NCBI GenBank assembly: GCA_964581105.1
Contig: CAZOMB010000013.1
Location: forward strand, 1 to 31,909
Direction of reading: 5' to 3'
Length of the DNA: 31,909 nt
From: UBA10161 sp964581105
GTDB lineage: Archaea; Micrarchaeota; Micrarchaeia; Anstonellales; Anstonellaceae
Shown here: one piece after another, positions 15,327 to 22,018 of the stretch
Layout of the letters: each line of letters opens with the position of its first letter
Position numbering within the stretch: the first letter of the stretch is position 1
Made by a program: the position numbers and the translations under genes
The notes under the pieces: generated by a model
Seen by the model: only the letters and a program-made list of their open reading frames with translations
Told to the model about the DNA's origin: nothing
The model's database searches: none

Positions 15327-16112
15327 ATGCACAAACAAATTGAAACAGCATTCAGGTCTCTTACAAAGGTACTGTTAGGCCAAGAGCTTCAAAACACACA
15401 GTCATACTCAGAATGGCTGCAAAGAGATGTCAGAATGCCTACTTCACAAAAGTCAGCTCTCAGCAGCCAAGTTGTATATCTTTCATATTTCTCTCTTTTC
15501 CAGCAGACCAAGAAAAAAGTAATAAAACTTGATGAGGCAGAAAAGCTTGGCAAAAAGTCCATTTCAGAAGATGAGGCAAAAAAGCTCAGCCTTTCCAATG
15601 CAGCAAAAATCCTGAGTGAAATAAAGCTTTATTCCCCAGAATCAGAGGTTGGCGACAATGTCCATGTTGAAGGGGTTGCGCAGCACGGCTACTCAAGCTA
15701 TTGCTTTAATGGAGATGCATTTGTATATTCAAAGTACTGTGCATACAGCATGTGGCCTCGCAGCAGCGAGTATGCTTTTGGCTCCGACTTTGTATTTTCC
15801 TCAAAATTCTGCCTCAAGTGCTTCAACTCAGTAAACCTTTCCAGGTGCTTTGAGGTCAGCCACTCGGTTTCCTGCTCTGACTGCTACTTTTGCCACAATT
15901 GCGAAAACCTGCGCGAGTGCATGTTTTGCTTTAATACAAAAAACAAAAGCTATGCAATAGGCAATGCAGAGCTAGGAAGGGAGGATTATCTAAAAGTGAA
16001 AAAGCTCATTCTTGGGCAAATAGCACAAAAGCTGGAAAAAGACAAGTCCTTCCCATTAAGCATCTACAACATAGGCTGCTTCTCAAGAAAAAGAATGGGC
16101 CGGGAGAGATAA
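15327..16112 (+). CDS. Cys-rich protein of unknown function, paralogue 2
   Basis: This 261-aa protein is a paralogue of the gene 1 nt upstream and aligns with it along the length of the C-terminal half. It has more Cys than its partner: SSKFCLKCFNSVNLSRCFEV, then SCSDCYFCHNCENLRECMFCFNTKNKSYAIGN. Several CxxC pairs could bind zinc or an iron-sulfur cluster. The frame opens at a GTG (15318), but the ATG at 15327 follows GTGAT by 4 nt and is preferred. The last 17 bp, including the stop codon, lie inside the tRNA-Ile gene on the other strand. The function is unknown. Confidence 0.75.
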   Translation: MHKQIETAFRSLTKVLLGQELQNTQSYSEWLQRDVRMPTSQKSALSSQVVYLSYFSLFQQTKKKVIKLDEAEKLGKKSISEDEAKKLSLSNAAKILSEIKLYSPESEVGDNVHVEGVAQHGYSSYCFNGDAFVYSKYCAYSMWPRSSEYAFGSDFVFSSKFCLKCFNSVNLSRCFEVSHSVSCSDCYFCHNCENLRECMFCFNTKNKSYAIGNAELGREDYLKVKKLILGQIAQKLEKDKSFPLSIYNIGCFSRKRMGRER

Positions 16113-16316
16113 GTTCAACCCTTTTCTATTTTTGGTGAAGCTTTTTGCGCCGAAGGCGGAAAAAGGTTCTTGAACTCTCGACCTTTCGATATCGAAACCT
16201 CCTGCGGGTTTTGGGGAATCCTGCATCCCTCTCCTCCGCAGGCAGTATATCAGTCGAACGCTCCAACCAGGCTAAGCTTCCGTCAACATTTGAGACTCAA
16301 ATGTCAATACCGGCCC
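16096..16316 (-). tRNA. tRNA-Ile(GAU) with three introns
   Basis: The exons are 16316-16308, 16277-16248, 16190-16170 and 16110-16096, giving a 75-nt tRNA. Acceptor GGGCCGG pairs perfectly with CCGGCCC, with A73. The D-stem is GCTT/GAGC, the anticodon stem TTCGA/TCGAA, and the T-stem GAGAG/CTCTC with loop TTCAAAT. Anticodon GAT is at 16251-16249. Intron 1 (about 30 nt, 16307-16278, junction ambiguous by one A) follows position 9. Intron 2 (57 nt, 16247-16191) is at 37/38. Intron 3 (59 nt, 16169-16111) is at 58/59 in the T-loop and has a canonical bulge-helix-bulge: central helix GTTC/GAAC with bulges AAG and TTA, cut after the second base of each. Intron 1 contains an 8-bp hairpin and intron 2 a 7-bp stem CCTGCGG/CCGCAGG. 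CCA is not encoded. The 3' end overlaps the preceding gene. Confidence 0.9.
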
Positions 16317-16431
16317 CTAATTGGCATCGTCTTAAGCCTATGGTCTTTTTCCACAAGAGAATAAAAAGCTAGGGTTTGTTGTTTTAATTATTAAGCACCC
16401 ACAATCCAAACACTTGTCAGTAGTGATTCAC

Positions 16432-17997
16432 ATGTTTTTGTTCCAAATGGAGACGAAAGAGGAGCAATCTTCTGGTATACAGGCAATGCTCCAGCAAATA
16501 CAGGAGCTTGAGAACAACCTTAGGGACATGGCAAAGCCAAATGAATTTACTGTCTCTTCTGCTGAGACTGATGAAAATTTCATTAAAACATATAAAGAGT
16601 ATAAAAAACTGGTCAAAGAGTACAATGACTTGCATGGCGATAAATTCAAGGTTGCTATAAGGACAAAGCAAGAGTTTGTGGAGGATACAAATACCCGCTT
16701 TTGGGACCTTGTTGAAGACCCTGAAATCATTGAGATAATGCAAAAGATAAGTGAAAAGGACAGGATAGACCTTGGCAAAGAGGGCGACCCTTTGGCTGTT
16801 CTTCTTAGCGGGGAGGGAAGATGGGGAAAAATAGTCAGTTATTTCAGGAACAGCCTTGAGAACCTTATGAGGATAACAAATGACAAAGGAGAGCTTGACA
16901 AGGGCGCATTTTTTGAGGTACTTGAAGAATTAGGGGTTTCAAAAGATGAGATTGAGCAATGGAAAGCGCAAATAAAAGAGCAGGCCCCTGAAGAGGAGGA
17001 AGAAGATACAAATGAAGAGGAAAGTGAAGAAGTGACAGGAGGTGTTGATGGAACAGGGACAGGAACAAAATATGAAGAAGAAATAGGGGAAGAAGAGAAG
17101 AAAGAAACACAGGAAGAAGAAACAGAGGAAGAAGAGAAGAAAGAAACACAGGAAGAAGAAACAGAGGAAGAAGAGAAGAAAGAAACACAGAAAGAGGAAG
17201 AAGAAATAGGAGAAGACGAGGAAGAATCTGAAGAGAATGAGGAACAGTATAAACACAAGAAAAAACGCAAATCAACCAATCTCTCATTTGAAGAGCTGAA
17301 ACAAAATGCAACCTATGAGAACATTGTTGAATATGTTGAGCAACAAGAAGCAACAGGGGGGGAATTCTCAGAAGCAGAGCTGGAATTCCTCAAGTTTTAC
17401 CTTGTTGGAAGGGTGGCAGCAGAAGATTATGCAAATTATCTAAAAGACCCTTCATATACTGAGGAAACATATGGCAATTACAAGAAAGGAAAAAACGATT
17501 GCTATACTTATGCGAACATAAAAATATTCAAAAAATATGAAAATGACTATTGGGGGGCAAATAACAGGCTAACTGGTACACATACTAACACAGCAACTGG
17601 ATTTGGCGAGGGAAAGGACAGGCTAATGGAACCATACAAATTCCTCTCATTCTCCAGGTTTTCAACATTATACCTTCAGGCTGGTGATGTTGTTGGGGTT
17701 AATCTATCTCCAAACAACACAGGAAATAATCACTGGGGCATAGTTGTTCTTGTCCAGAGCAAAGAAACAGGCCAAATGGTGCCAATGATAGCTGCAAGGG
17801 GAAGCCTTGAAAGGGAAAATCCAGAGTATGGAGACCTAAACGAGCTTTGGACAGTTCAGGAATTCTTCCAGTATGCAAGAGGGGTCGACGTAATCAGCTA
17901 TGGGAATTCTGACTACAACCAGCACATTGAAGTGGATGTCTCAACTATGCATGGGGAAGTGGTGGAAGGCAGGCAGCCAAACAGGTTCACAGATTAG
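16432..17997 (+). CDS. Acidic-linker protein with C-terminal NlpC/P60-like (papain-fold) domain
   Basis: The 521-aa product is not a named family. The N-terminal 180 residues are helical and coiled-coil-like (METKEEQSSGIQAMLQQIQEL). A very acidic linker (about 180-275) contains 2.6 copies of a 13-aa repeat. The C-terminal 220 residues contain NDCYTYANI (Cys357) and GNNHWGIVVLV (His434), with GDVVGVNL just before the His. This Cys-77-residues-His order resembles NlpC/P60 or CHAP papain-like peptidases, but the assignment is tentative. No signal peptide is visible. The frame opens at GTG 16414; the ATG at 16432 follows GTGAT. The next gene begins 9 nt downstream. Confidence 0.7.
   Translation: MFLFQMETKEEQSSGIQAMLQQIQELENNLRDMAKPNEFTVSSAETDENFIKTYKEYKKLVKEYNDLHGDKFKVAIRTKQEFVEDTNTRFWDLVEDPEIIEIMQKISEKDRIDLGKEGDPLAVLLSGEGRWGKIVSYFRNSLENLMRITNDKGELDKGAFFEVLEELGVSKDEIEQWKAQIKEQAPEEEEEDTNEEESEEVTGGVDGTGTGTKYEEEIGEEEKKETQEEETEEEEKKETQEEETEEEEKKETQKEEEEIGEDEEESEENEEQYKHKKKRKSTNLSFEELKQNATYENIVEYVEQQEATGGEFSEAELEFLKFYLVGRVAAEDYANYLKDPSYTEETYGNYKKGKNDCYTYANIKIFKKYENDYWGANNRLTGTHTNTATGFGEGKDRLMEPYKFLSFSRFSTLYLQAGDVVGVNLSPNNTGNNHWGIVVLVQSKETGQMVPMIAARGSLERENPEYGDLNELWTVQEFFQYARGVDVISYGNSDYNQHIEVDVSTMHGEVVEGRQPNRFTD
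17089..17190 (+). repeat. 39-bp coding tandem repeat (2.6 copies)
   Basis: Units at 17089-17127 and 17128-17166 are identical, followed by 24 bp of a third copy. They encode a 13-aa Glu/Lys-rich unit beginning EEEKKETQ. The perfect identity at DNA level suggests recent expansion by slippage, and the number of units may vary between strains. Confidence 0.9.
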
Positions 17998-18006
17998 GTG
18001 ATAATG

Positions 18007-18924
18007 ATGGCAAAGGCTGAAAAAAAAGCAAAGCATGGCAAGAAAAAAGGCAAGCTACCAGGGGCTAGTAAACTTGCTATTTCTCTCTTGCTTGCAACCA
18101 GCCCTTCAGTTGATGCTATCTCAAGCCAGCCAACAGAAATTGTCCAAGAGATAAAAAAAGGGCCAAAAACCGAAAAAGATGATTTCAAAGAATGGCTGGA
18201 ACAAGGGTGGGAAAAAGCAGGAAAGCTTTTTGGAAAAAAGATCAAAAATATTAAGCCGCCAGGCAGAATCACAGTAAAATCAGTGAGCAAAAAAGACTAT
18301 GAGGACGAGCTTGAAATAGAGGGATCTGTTGAAAGCTTCCCAACTCCGCAGGGCAGAATAATAATCAAGGCAATTTCAGGTAACTCCCTCTATCTTATTT
18401 ACTCAGATGACATGGAACTTTCAAAGTCAGATGCACAAAGGCTGTCTTCTTATGCCTACCTGTCTCTTGCTCTTGAAAAAGCCCCTGAAAGCGATTATGC
18501 CACCTTTTACAATGACGAATCAGTTGCATTCCTATACAGCAGCATGGGAATGAAGCAAAAACAAGTCCAGAGAAAGTGCTCAAGCGGTGAGGCGCTGGCA
18601 GGCTTTGCTGCATTCTTTGTTGATTCTTCTGACCAGCTGGCTTTCCTTAAGCTGGTTATGGCGGGGGATACAGACTCAATAATAAAGGCAGTGGATTCTT
18701 ATTTTGGAAAAGGGGGCTGGCGTGAGATACTCTATTCAAAGCTCAATGGCTCTTCTGAGCTGTATGAAATAATGAAGAGGTTGACTGCCCTTCCTAATGG
18801 CAAGGAAAGGATTTCAGAATACCTGTCATTCATGAAAAAATTTGGCCTTGATGCAGGCACAGTGAAATATAAGTGGGACAAGGAAAAAGAAAGATACTTA
18901 ACAATTGGAGAAGCAGCTGAGTAA
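18007..18924 (+). CDS. Putative secreted/anchored protein, partner of the upstream gene
   Basis: The function is unknown. The 305-aa product starts with a very basic stretch (KKAKHGKKKGKLPG) followed by a short hydrophobic segment KLAISLLLATSPSVDA, which resembles a signal peptide. The remainder is globular and has few Cys. Start choice is between ATG 18004 and ATG 18007, both after AGGTGAT at 17996-18002; 18007 has better spacing. It follows the NlpC-like gene by 9 nt, so the two are probably translated from one mRNA and may act together. Confidence 0.65.
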   Translation: MAKAEKKAKHGKKKGKLPGASKLAISLLLATSPSVDAISSQPTEIVQEIKKGPKTEKDDFKEWLEQGWEKAGKLFGKKIKNIKPPGRITVKSVSKKDYEDELEIEGSVESFPTPQGRIIIKAISGNSLYLIYSDDMELSKSDAQRLSSYAYLSLALEKAPESDYATFYNDESVAFLYSSMGMKQKQVQRKCSSGEALAGFAAFFVDSSDQLAFLKLVMAGDTDSIIKAVDSYFGKGGWREILYSKLNGSSELYEIMKRLTALPNGKERISEYLSFMKKFGLDAGTVKYKWDKEKERYLTIGEAAE

Positions 18925-18928
18925 ACCC

Positions 18929-19828
18929 TCATTCCTGTGCTGGCTGGACCTTTTTGTATACTTTTACTGTTTCATCAAGCCCAATTCCCCTTACAAGCTC
19001 TGAGCGCCTTTTCTTTGCGTCGAGGTACTCCTCCTGTATCTTGTTAAAGTAAAGCGCCTCTTCCTCGGTCAAGTCCCTTGTCTGCTTTTCAGCGCTTATT
19101 GCCTGTATTTTTGCAAGAAGCCCAGCCACCTTTTTCTCATTCCCGTCAAATTCACTGGTTTTTCCGGCTTCCACCCAGATAAGCCTTCCACCTTCTATGG
19201 TCTTTTTCACTTCTTCAGCAGGCTTCAGCTCAGAGGACTCCACTTTTTTTTTATCAACAGAAAAGCTGCCTGCAAAAACGCAGCAAGGCCTTCCAAGCCT
19301 GGAAGACAGGTTAACAAGCTCCTGCTGCTTTTCCTTTGGCAAAAATGAAACATCAACATCTGAGCCTCTGCCCTCCTCAACAAGAGAGCAAAGAGATTCA
19401 GCCTCTTTTCTTGGGAATGAGTTTATGAGAACAGTCATCCTTGCAATGTCTTCCCTTCTCTCAAAATTGTCCCTCACAAGAGCAGCCCTGCTTTTCATCA
19501 AGTCATAAGCATCCCCAGACTTGTTTTTCACTGCCAAATCAAGCTCGCCCCTTGCGTAAGAGTTTATCTTTTTGCTGAACTCGTTAATTTCCTTCCTGTT
19601 TGGTAAAATTGTAAGCAGATCAACTGTTGAGAGCTTTTGTGCAACAGGCTTTAGCTTTTCATCAACAAGGCTAAGCTCGTTTTTCACTGCCTTTAAGTGC
19701 AAGTCATCGTCCTTTGCCCCTGACCTGGCCAAAAAGTCAATTTTAAACTGAAGCTCATTTCTTTTCCTCGTCAAAACCGTATGGTCAACAAGCTCTTGGC
19801 TTGAAATTATCACTGTCTTGTCATCCAT
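18929..19828 (-). CDS. Coiled-coil protein of unknown function
   Basis: The product is about 299 aa, mostly charged helix with coiled-coil stretches (LTRKRNELQFKIDFLARSG, then EEVKKTIEGGRLIWVEAGKT, then EEALYFNKIQEEYLDAKKRR). I recognise no domain. The frame is open from 19909, but the ATG at 19828 is preferred. A minus-strand TATA box AATATAAAG at 19849-19857 lies 21-29 bp upstream, the usual leaderless distance. It is convergent with the secreted protein gene, with only 4 bp between the stop codons. Confidence 0.7.
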   Translation of the reverse strand: MDDKTVIISSQELVDHTVLTRKRNELQFKIDFLARSGAKDDDLHLKAVKNELSLVDEKLKPVAQKLSTVDLLTILPNRKEINEFSKKINSYARGELDLAVKNKSGDAYDLMKSRAALVRDNFERREDIARMTVLINSFPRKEAESLCSLVEEGRGSDVDVSFLPKEKQQELVNLSSRLGRPCCVFAGSFSVDKKKVESSELKPAEEVKKTIEGGRLIWVEAGKTSEFDGNEKKVAGLLAKIQAISAEKQTRDLTEEEALYFNKIQEEYLDAKKRRSELVRGIGLDETVKVYKKVQPAQE

Positions 19829-19887
19829 GCCACAAATTCGCAGGTAATCTTTATATTGGCCTCGATATTGCTGGAGAAGTGGATATA

Positions 19888-20009
19888 TTTTGGGGAGGGG
19901 GCGCAACAAAAAGTAGGGTGTGTGGGAGGTGAATTATGGCGCCCCGATTCCCCAAAAATATTATTGCAGCCAGATTTTCATCCGGCTGCTGGCAGGCGAT
20001 AAGCCTGCC
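19888..20009 (-). ncRNA. Candidate structured RNA (three helices, GNRA tetraloop)
   Basis: On the minus strand, helix A is a perfect 7-bp stem (20009-20003 with 19997-19991; loop TTATC). Helix B is a 10-bp stem with one G-U pair (19989-19980 with 19975-19966) capped by GAAA, a GNRA tetraloop. Helix C is about 16 bp with a short internal loop (19957-19939 with 19904-19888), enclosing a C/A-rich loop of 34 nt. A and B are one base apart. The 216-bp intergenic region holds no gene. No known RNA family is recognised; it could instead be the 3' UTR or terminator of the HTH gene upstream. Confidence 0.4.
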
Positions 20010-20044
20010 TTGGTCGCCTTGCTACTAAGCAAGTATGATACAAT

Positions 20045-20524
20045 TCATGATTTTTTTGAGCAAAACAGCACTGCCCTTCCTACCTGCCTTTTTGAAACAA
20101 GGCCAAGCTCAAACATCCTGTTAAGGCGCGCTGATGCTGCATTTCTTCCCTTATATCCAAACCTCCGCCTCACATCTTCTGCTGAGGCGTGTCTTTTTGA
20201 CTTTACAAATGAGAGTATTTGCTCATCAACCGGAGAAAGAAGAGGGCGGTCTTCTGCTGGGGCTGCTGTTCCTTTTTCAAGCGCATTAATCCTGCCTTCA
20301 ATTTCATTAAACTTTGAATCCAGTCTTTCTATGAGTGTTTTTAGAAGCCTGTTCGTATTTTCCTTTTCTGTTGCAGCAGTGTGCATCAGGGCTGCAAGCA
20401 CAAGCGGGTCGCGCAGCCTGTGTATGTCCCTTTCAAGGGGGCTTAGCACCTCGTTTTTCAGCTCGTCTATTGCCTGCTTGCCAGACCCTTGGCCAACAGA
20501 TTTATATGGTTCATTCTTTTTCAT
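20045..20524 (-). CDS. Winged-helix DNA-binding regulator
   Basis: This 159-aa protein has a helical, coiled N-terminal half (IDELKNEVLSPLERDIHRLRDPL to LIERLDSKFNEIEGRINALE) that could mediate dimerisation, and a C-terminal winged helix: LLSPVDEQILSFVKSKRHASAEDVRRRFGYKGRNAASARLNRMFELGLVSKRQVGRAVLF. The recognition helix would be near NAASARLNRM. Its promoter contains several related palindromes with a TTGTC(A/G)(C/T)GA half-site, so it probably controls itself. The ATG at 20524 has only a weak ribosome-binding site (GGGGAC). It may also act on other genes carrying that motif, which I do not see elsewhere in the window. Confidence 0.75.
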   Translation of the reverse strand: MKKNEPYKSVGQGSGKQAIDELKNEVLSPLERDIHRLRDPLVLAALMHTAATEKENTNRLLKTLIERLDSKFNEIEGRINALEKGTAAPAEDRPLLSPVDEQILSFVKSKRHASAEDVRRRFGYKGRNAASARLNRMFELGLVSKRQVGRAVLFCSKKS

Positions 20525-20534
20525 GTCCCCACAA

Positions 20535-20599
20535 CATCGCGAGCATGTCGCGACAACACTTGTGTATTGTCACGACTATATCATGACAATGTATTTAAA
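20535..20599 (-). promoter_or_regulatory. TATA box and operator array of the HTH gene
   Basis: The minus-strand TATA-like element CTTTAAATAC (20590-20599) is followed by a 25-bp imperfect palindrome at 20566-20590 (arms ATTGTCACGA and TCATGACAAT, 9 of 10 matching, 5-bp spacer). Then comes a perfect 10-bp palindrome TGTCGCGACA at 20546-20555 and a further TCGCGA at 20537-20542. All share a TTGTC-CGA core. Position just downstream of the TATA box is typical for a repressor. Confidence 0.65.
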
Positions 20600-20741
20600 G
20601 GATGCTGTTGCTCTCTCGTAAGAATGGAACAACAACTTAACACAGGATTTCTTTTTCTAAAACAGTTTTAGTGTAATGTGAAGAAGAATTTTGTGAATCG
20701 CCTTCATCTAAACGAGTGAGTCTCCTGCTTCTCTACACGAA

Positions 20742-20761
20742 CATACCCTTTTAAGCACTTC
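20742..20761 (+). promoter_or_regulatory. Shared promoter element, copy 1
   Basis: CATAC-CCT-TTTAAGCACTTC. The TTTTAAG part looks like a TATA box; the ATG of the next gene is 30 bp downstream of the element. It matches 18 of 20 bases of the element at 23311-23330. Confidence 0.6.
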
Positions 20762-20791
20762 TATATATAATCCGAAACAAGAGGTATGTTT

Positions 20792-21811
20792 ATGGGTTTA
20801 TTTATGCAGAAAGAACTTCCACCACATGCGCGGTTCAAGGTAAAGAAAATACATAGGGACCGTACAGGCATCTTTAACGCCGGCAAAAACAACATTTCAC
20901 CTGCAGCGTCCGTAGTATATGGTCCAACAACCAGAAAACCAATGCTCCGCTTCCGTGATAGCCTCATACTATTTTCAGATCCTCGCCTGCACAATGCCTA
21001 CAAAGGAAAGACAGGGTCATACGAGTATGTTCATACCTCAATGAAGGCAATCGTCCTCAATATGCCGCTTGGCGATGTTATTAATAGCGACTTTGTTGTG
21101 AAAGACGGCAAGCAAACCTATGTAAAAATCGTTGCGGGAGGGGTTACAGAGTTTATTCAGGTAGACAAAAAACTCATTACTCCTGAGAACTTGAGCAAAT
21201 CAAAACAAATAATCAAAGCTGAGCTGAATTGGCGTACAAATGGCAAGGAAAATGAATATATCACAAACATGCTTGAAGGAAACGACCAGATGTCAATAAC
21301 ACTCCCGAAAACCGGTGTGAACTACCTTAAAGATGTCATAAACCTCCTGTTTAATGAAAAGGAAATTCGAGAAGGCAATCTAGTCAGGGAATTCCTGAAA
21401 GAATATGGAAATTTGAATTTTTTCCTTCAATATCAAAGCCCAGAGGTTGCTGGCAATGTAGTCGAAAAATCCCCGAATAAATACAGTGAACGCAGGTCTG
21501 CTGACATTTCACACAACGATCTCCTGGAACAATACAAAAACGCTTGCAGGAAAATCAGTAAATCCATGAAAGGATTCAAAAACAGCCAACGGAGAATCCA
21601 TGAGGCTTATGAGCACCTAAGCGGGGTTCAATACCGTATCAGCTTATACGGAGACCACTTCTGTTGGGTTCCAAAGGTTTCTGGTGGCTTGGCTGCGGCT
21701 GCCTACGTCTCTAAAAGCGACGGCAGTTTTAGCGGCGACGTCCGCCTTCCTAGAAGTCTCACTAGCCTTCCTGGGGTGCTGGTTTATGCGGATGTGCAAG
21801 AGCAGCGCTAG
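20792..21811 (+). CDS. Hypothetical protein with divergent codon use
   Basis: No known domain is recognised in this product of about 339 aa. There is no signal peptide or membrane helix. It contains helical segments such as LLEQYKNACRKISKSMKG and a Gly/Ala-rich C-terminus (SGGLAAAAYVSKSDG). Codon use differs from its neighbours: most Arg codons are CGN, while the core genes of this window mostly use AGG/AGA. That may mean recent transfer, for instance from a virus or other element. Starts are possible at 20786, 20792 and 20804; 20792 is chosen because GAGGT at 20781-20785 lies 6 nt upstream. The N-terminus MGLF resembles the MSLF of the gene at 23363. Confidence 0.65.
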   Translation: MGLFMQKELPPHARFKVKKIHRDRTGIFNAGKNNISPAASVVYGPTTRKPMLRFRDSLILFSDPRLHNAYKGKTGSYEYVHTSMKAIVLNMPLGDVINSDFVVKDGKQTYVKIVAGGVTEFIQVDKKLITPENLSKSKQIIKAELNWRTNGKENEYITNMLEGNDQMSITLPKTGVNYLKDVINLLFNEKEIREGNLVREFLKEYGNLNFFLQYQSPEVAGNVVEKSPNKYSERRSADISHNDLLEQYKNACRKISKSMKGFKNSQRRIHEAYEHLSGVQYRISLYGDHFCWVPKVSGGLAAAAYVSKSDGSFSGDVRLPRSLTSLPGVLVYADVQEQR

Positions 21812-21874
21812 TTTTCTTTCACTGGCATCCTGGTTGCACAAGCTTTAATAAATTTTGAATATATACCGGGGTTG

Positions 21875-22018
21875 ATGGCAAAGAAAAGAACCAAGCCCAG
21901 TGAGCTGACCATGCAGCTTGTCGGGCAGCTTGAGAAAAAGTATGCTCATAGGAAAAAAGAGAACATAAGCGAGCACATAGATGAAATACTCTACGGGTGT
22001 GATGCCCATTATGGCTGA
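21875..22018 (+). CDS. Small basic protein (47 aa) overlapping the ERCC4 nuclease gene
   Basis: ATG 21875 opens a 47-codon frame ending with TGA at 22016-22018: MAKKRTKPSELTMQLVG, then QLEKKYAHRKKENISEHIDEILYG. It is helical, basic at the N-terminus and looks like a small DNA-binding or adaptor protein, but I see no specific family. A TATA-like TTTAATAAATTT lies about 25 bp upstream at 21844-21855, consistent with a leaderless transcript. The last 8 bp overlap the nuclease start, so it would be translationally coupled. Short length limits confidence. Confidence 0.5.
   Translation: MAKKRTKPSELTMQLVGQLEKKYAHRKKENISEHIDEILYGCDAHYG

Noticed and set aside
16096..16316. Split (trans-spliced) tRNA halves instead of an intron-bearing tRNA
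   Set aside because: All exons are on one strand, in order and within 221 bp, with BHB motifs joining neighbouring segments; no need for trans-splicing.
16141..16372. Two short plus-strand frames in the tRNA-Ile region
   Set aside because: They overlap the tRNA exons and introns; the tRNA explains the region.
17088..17191. CRISPR-like repeat array
   Set aside because: The 39-bp units are contiguous, in frame and without spacers; a coding tandem repeat. No CRISPR array or cas gene was seen anywhere.
16839..17353. Ser- and Leu-rich frames antisense to the acidic repeat
   Set aside because: They are the complement of Glu/Lys-rich codons (GAA, GAG), which reads as Ser/Phe/Leu; no start signals.
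19920..20621. Long plus-strand reading frame antisense to the HTH gene
   Set aside because: It lies opposite a protein with a clear winged helix and crosses the operator region; no ribosome-binding site and Ser/Leu-rich composition typical of antisense frames.
20622..20741. Possible small RNA or gene in the intergenic region before 20742
   Set aside because: Only a short palindrome CTAAAACAGTTTTAG (20657-20671) stands out; no C/D or H/ACA box pattern, no supported frame.
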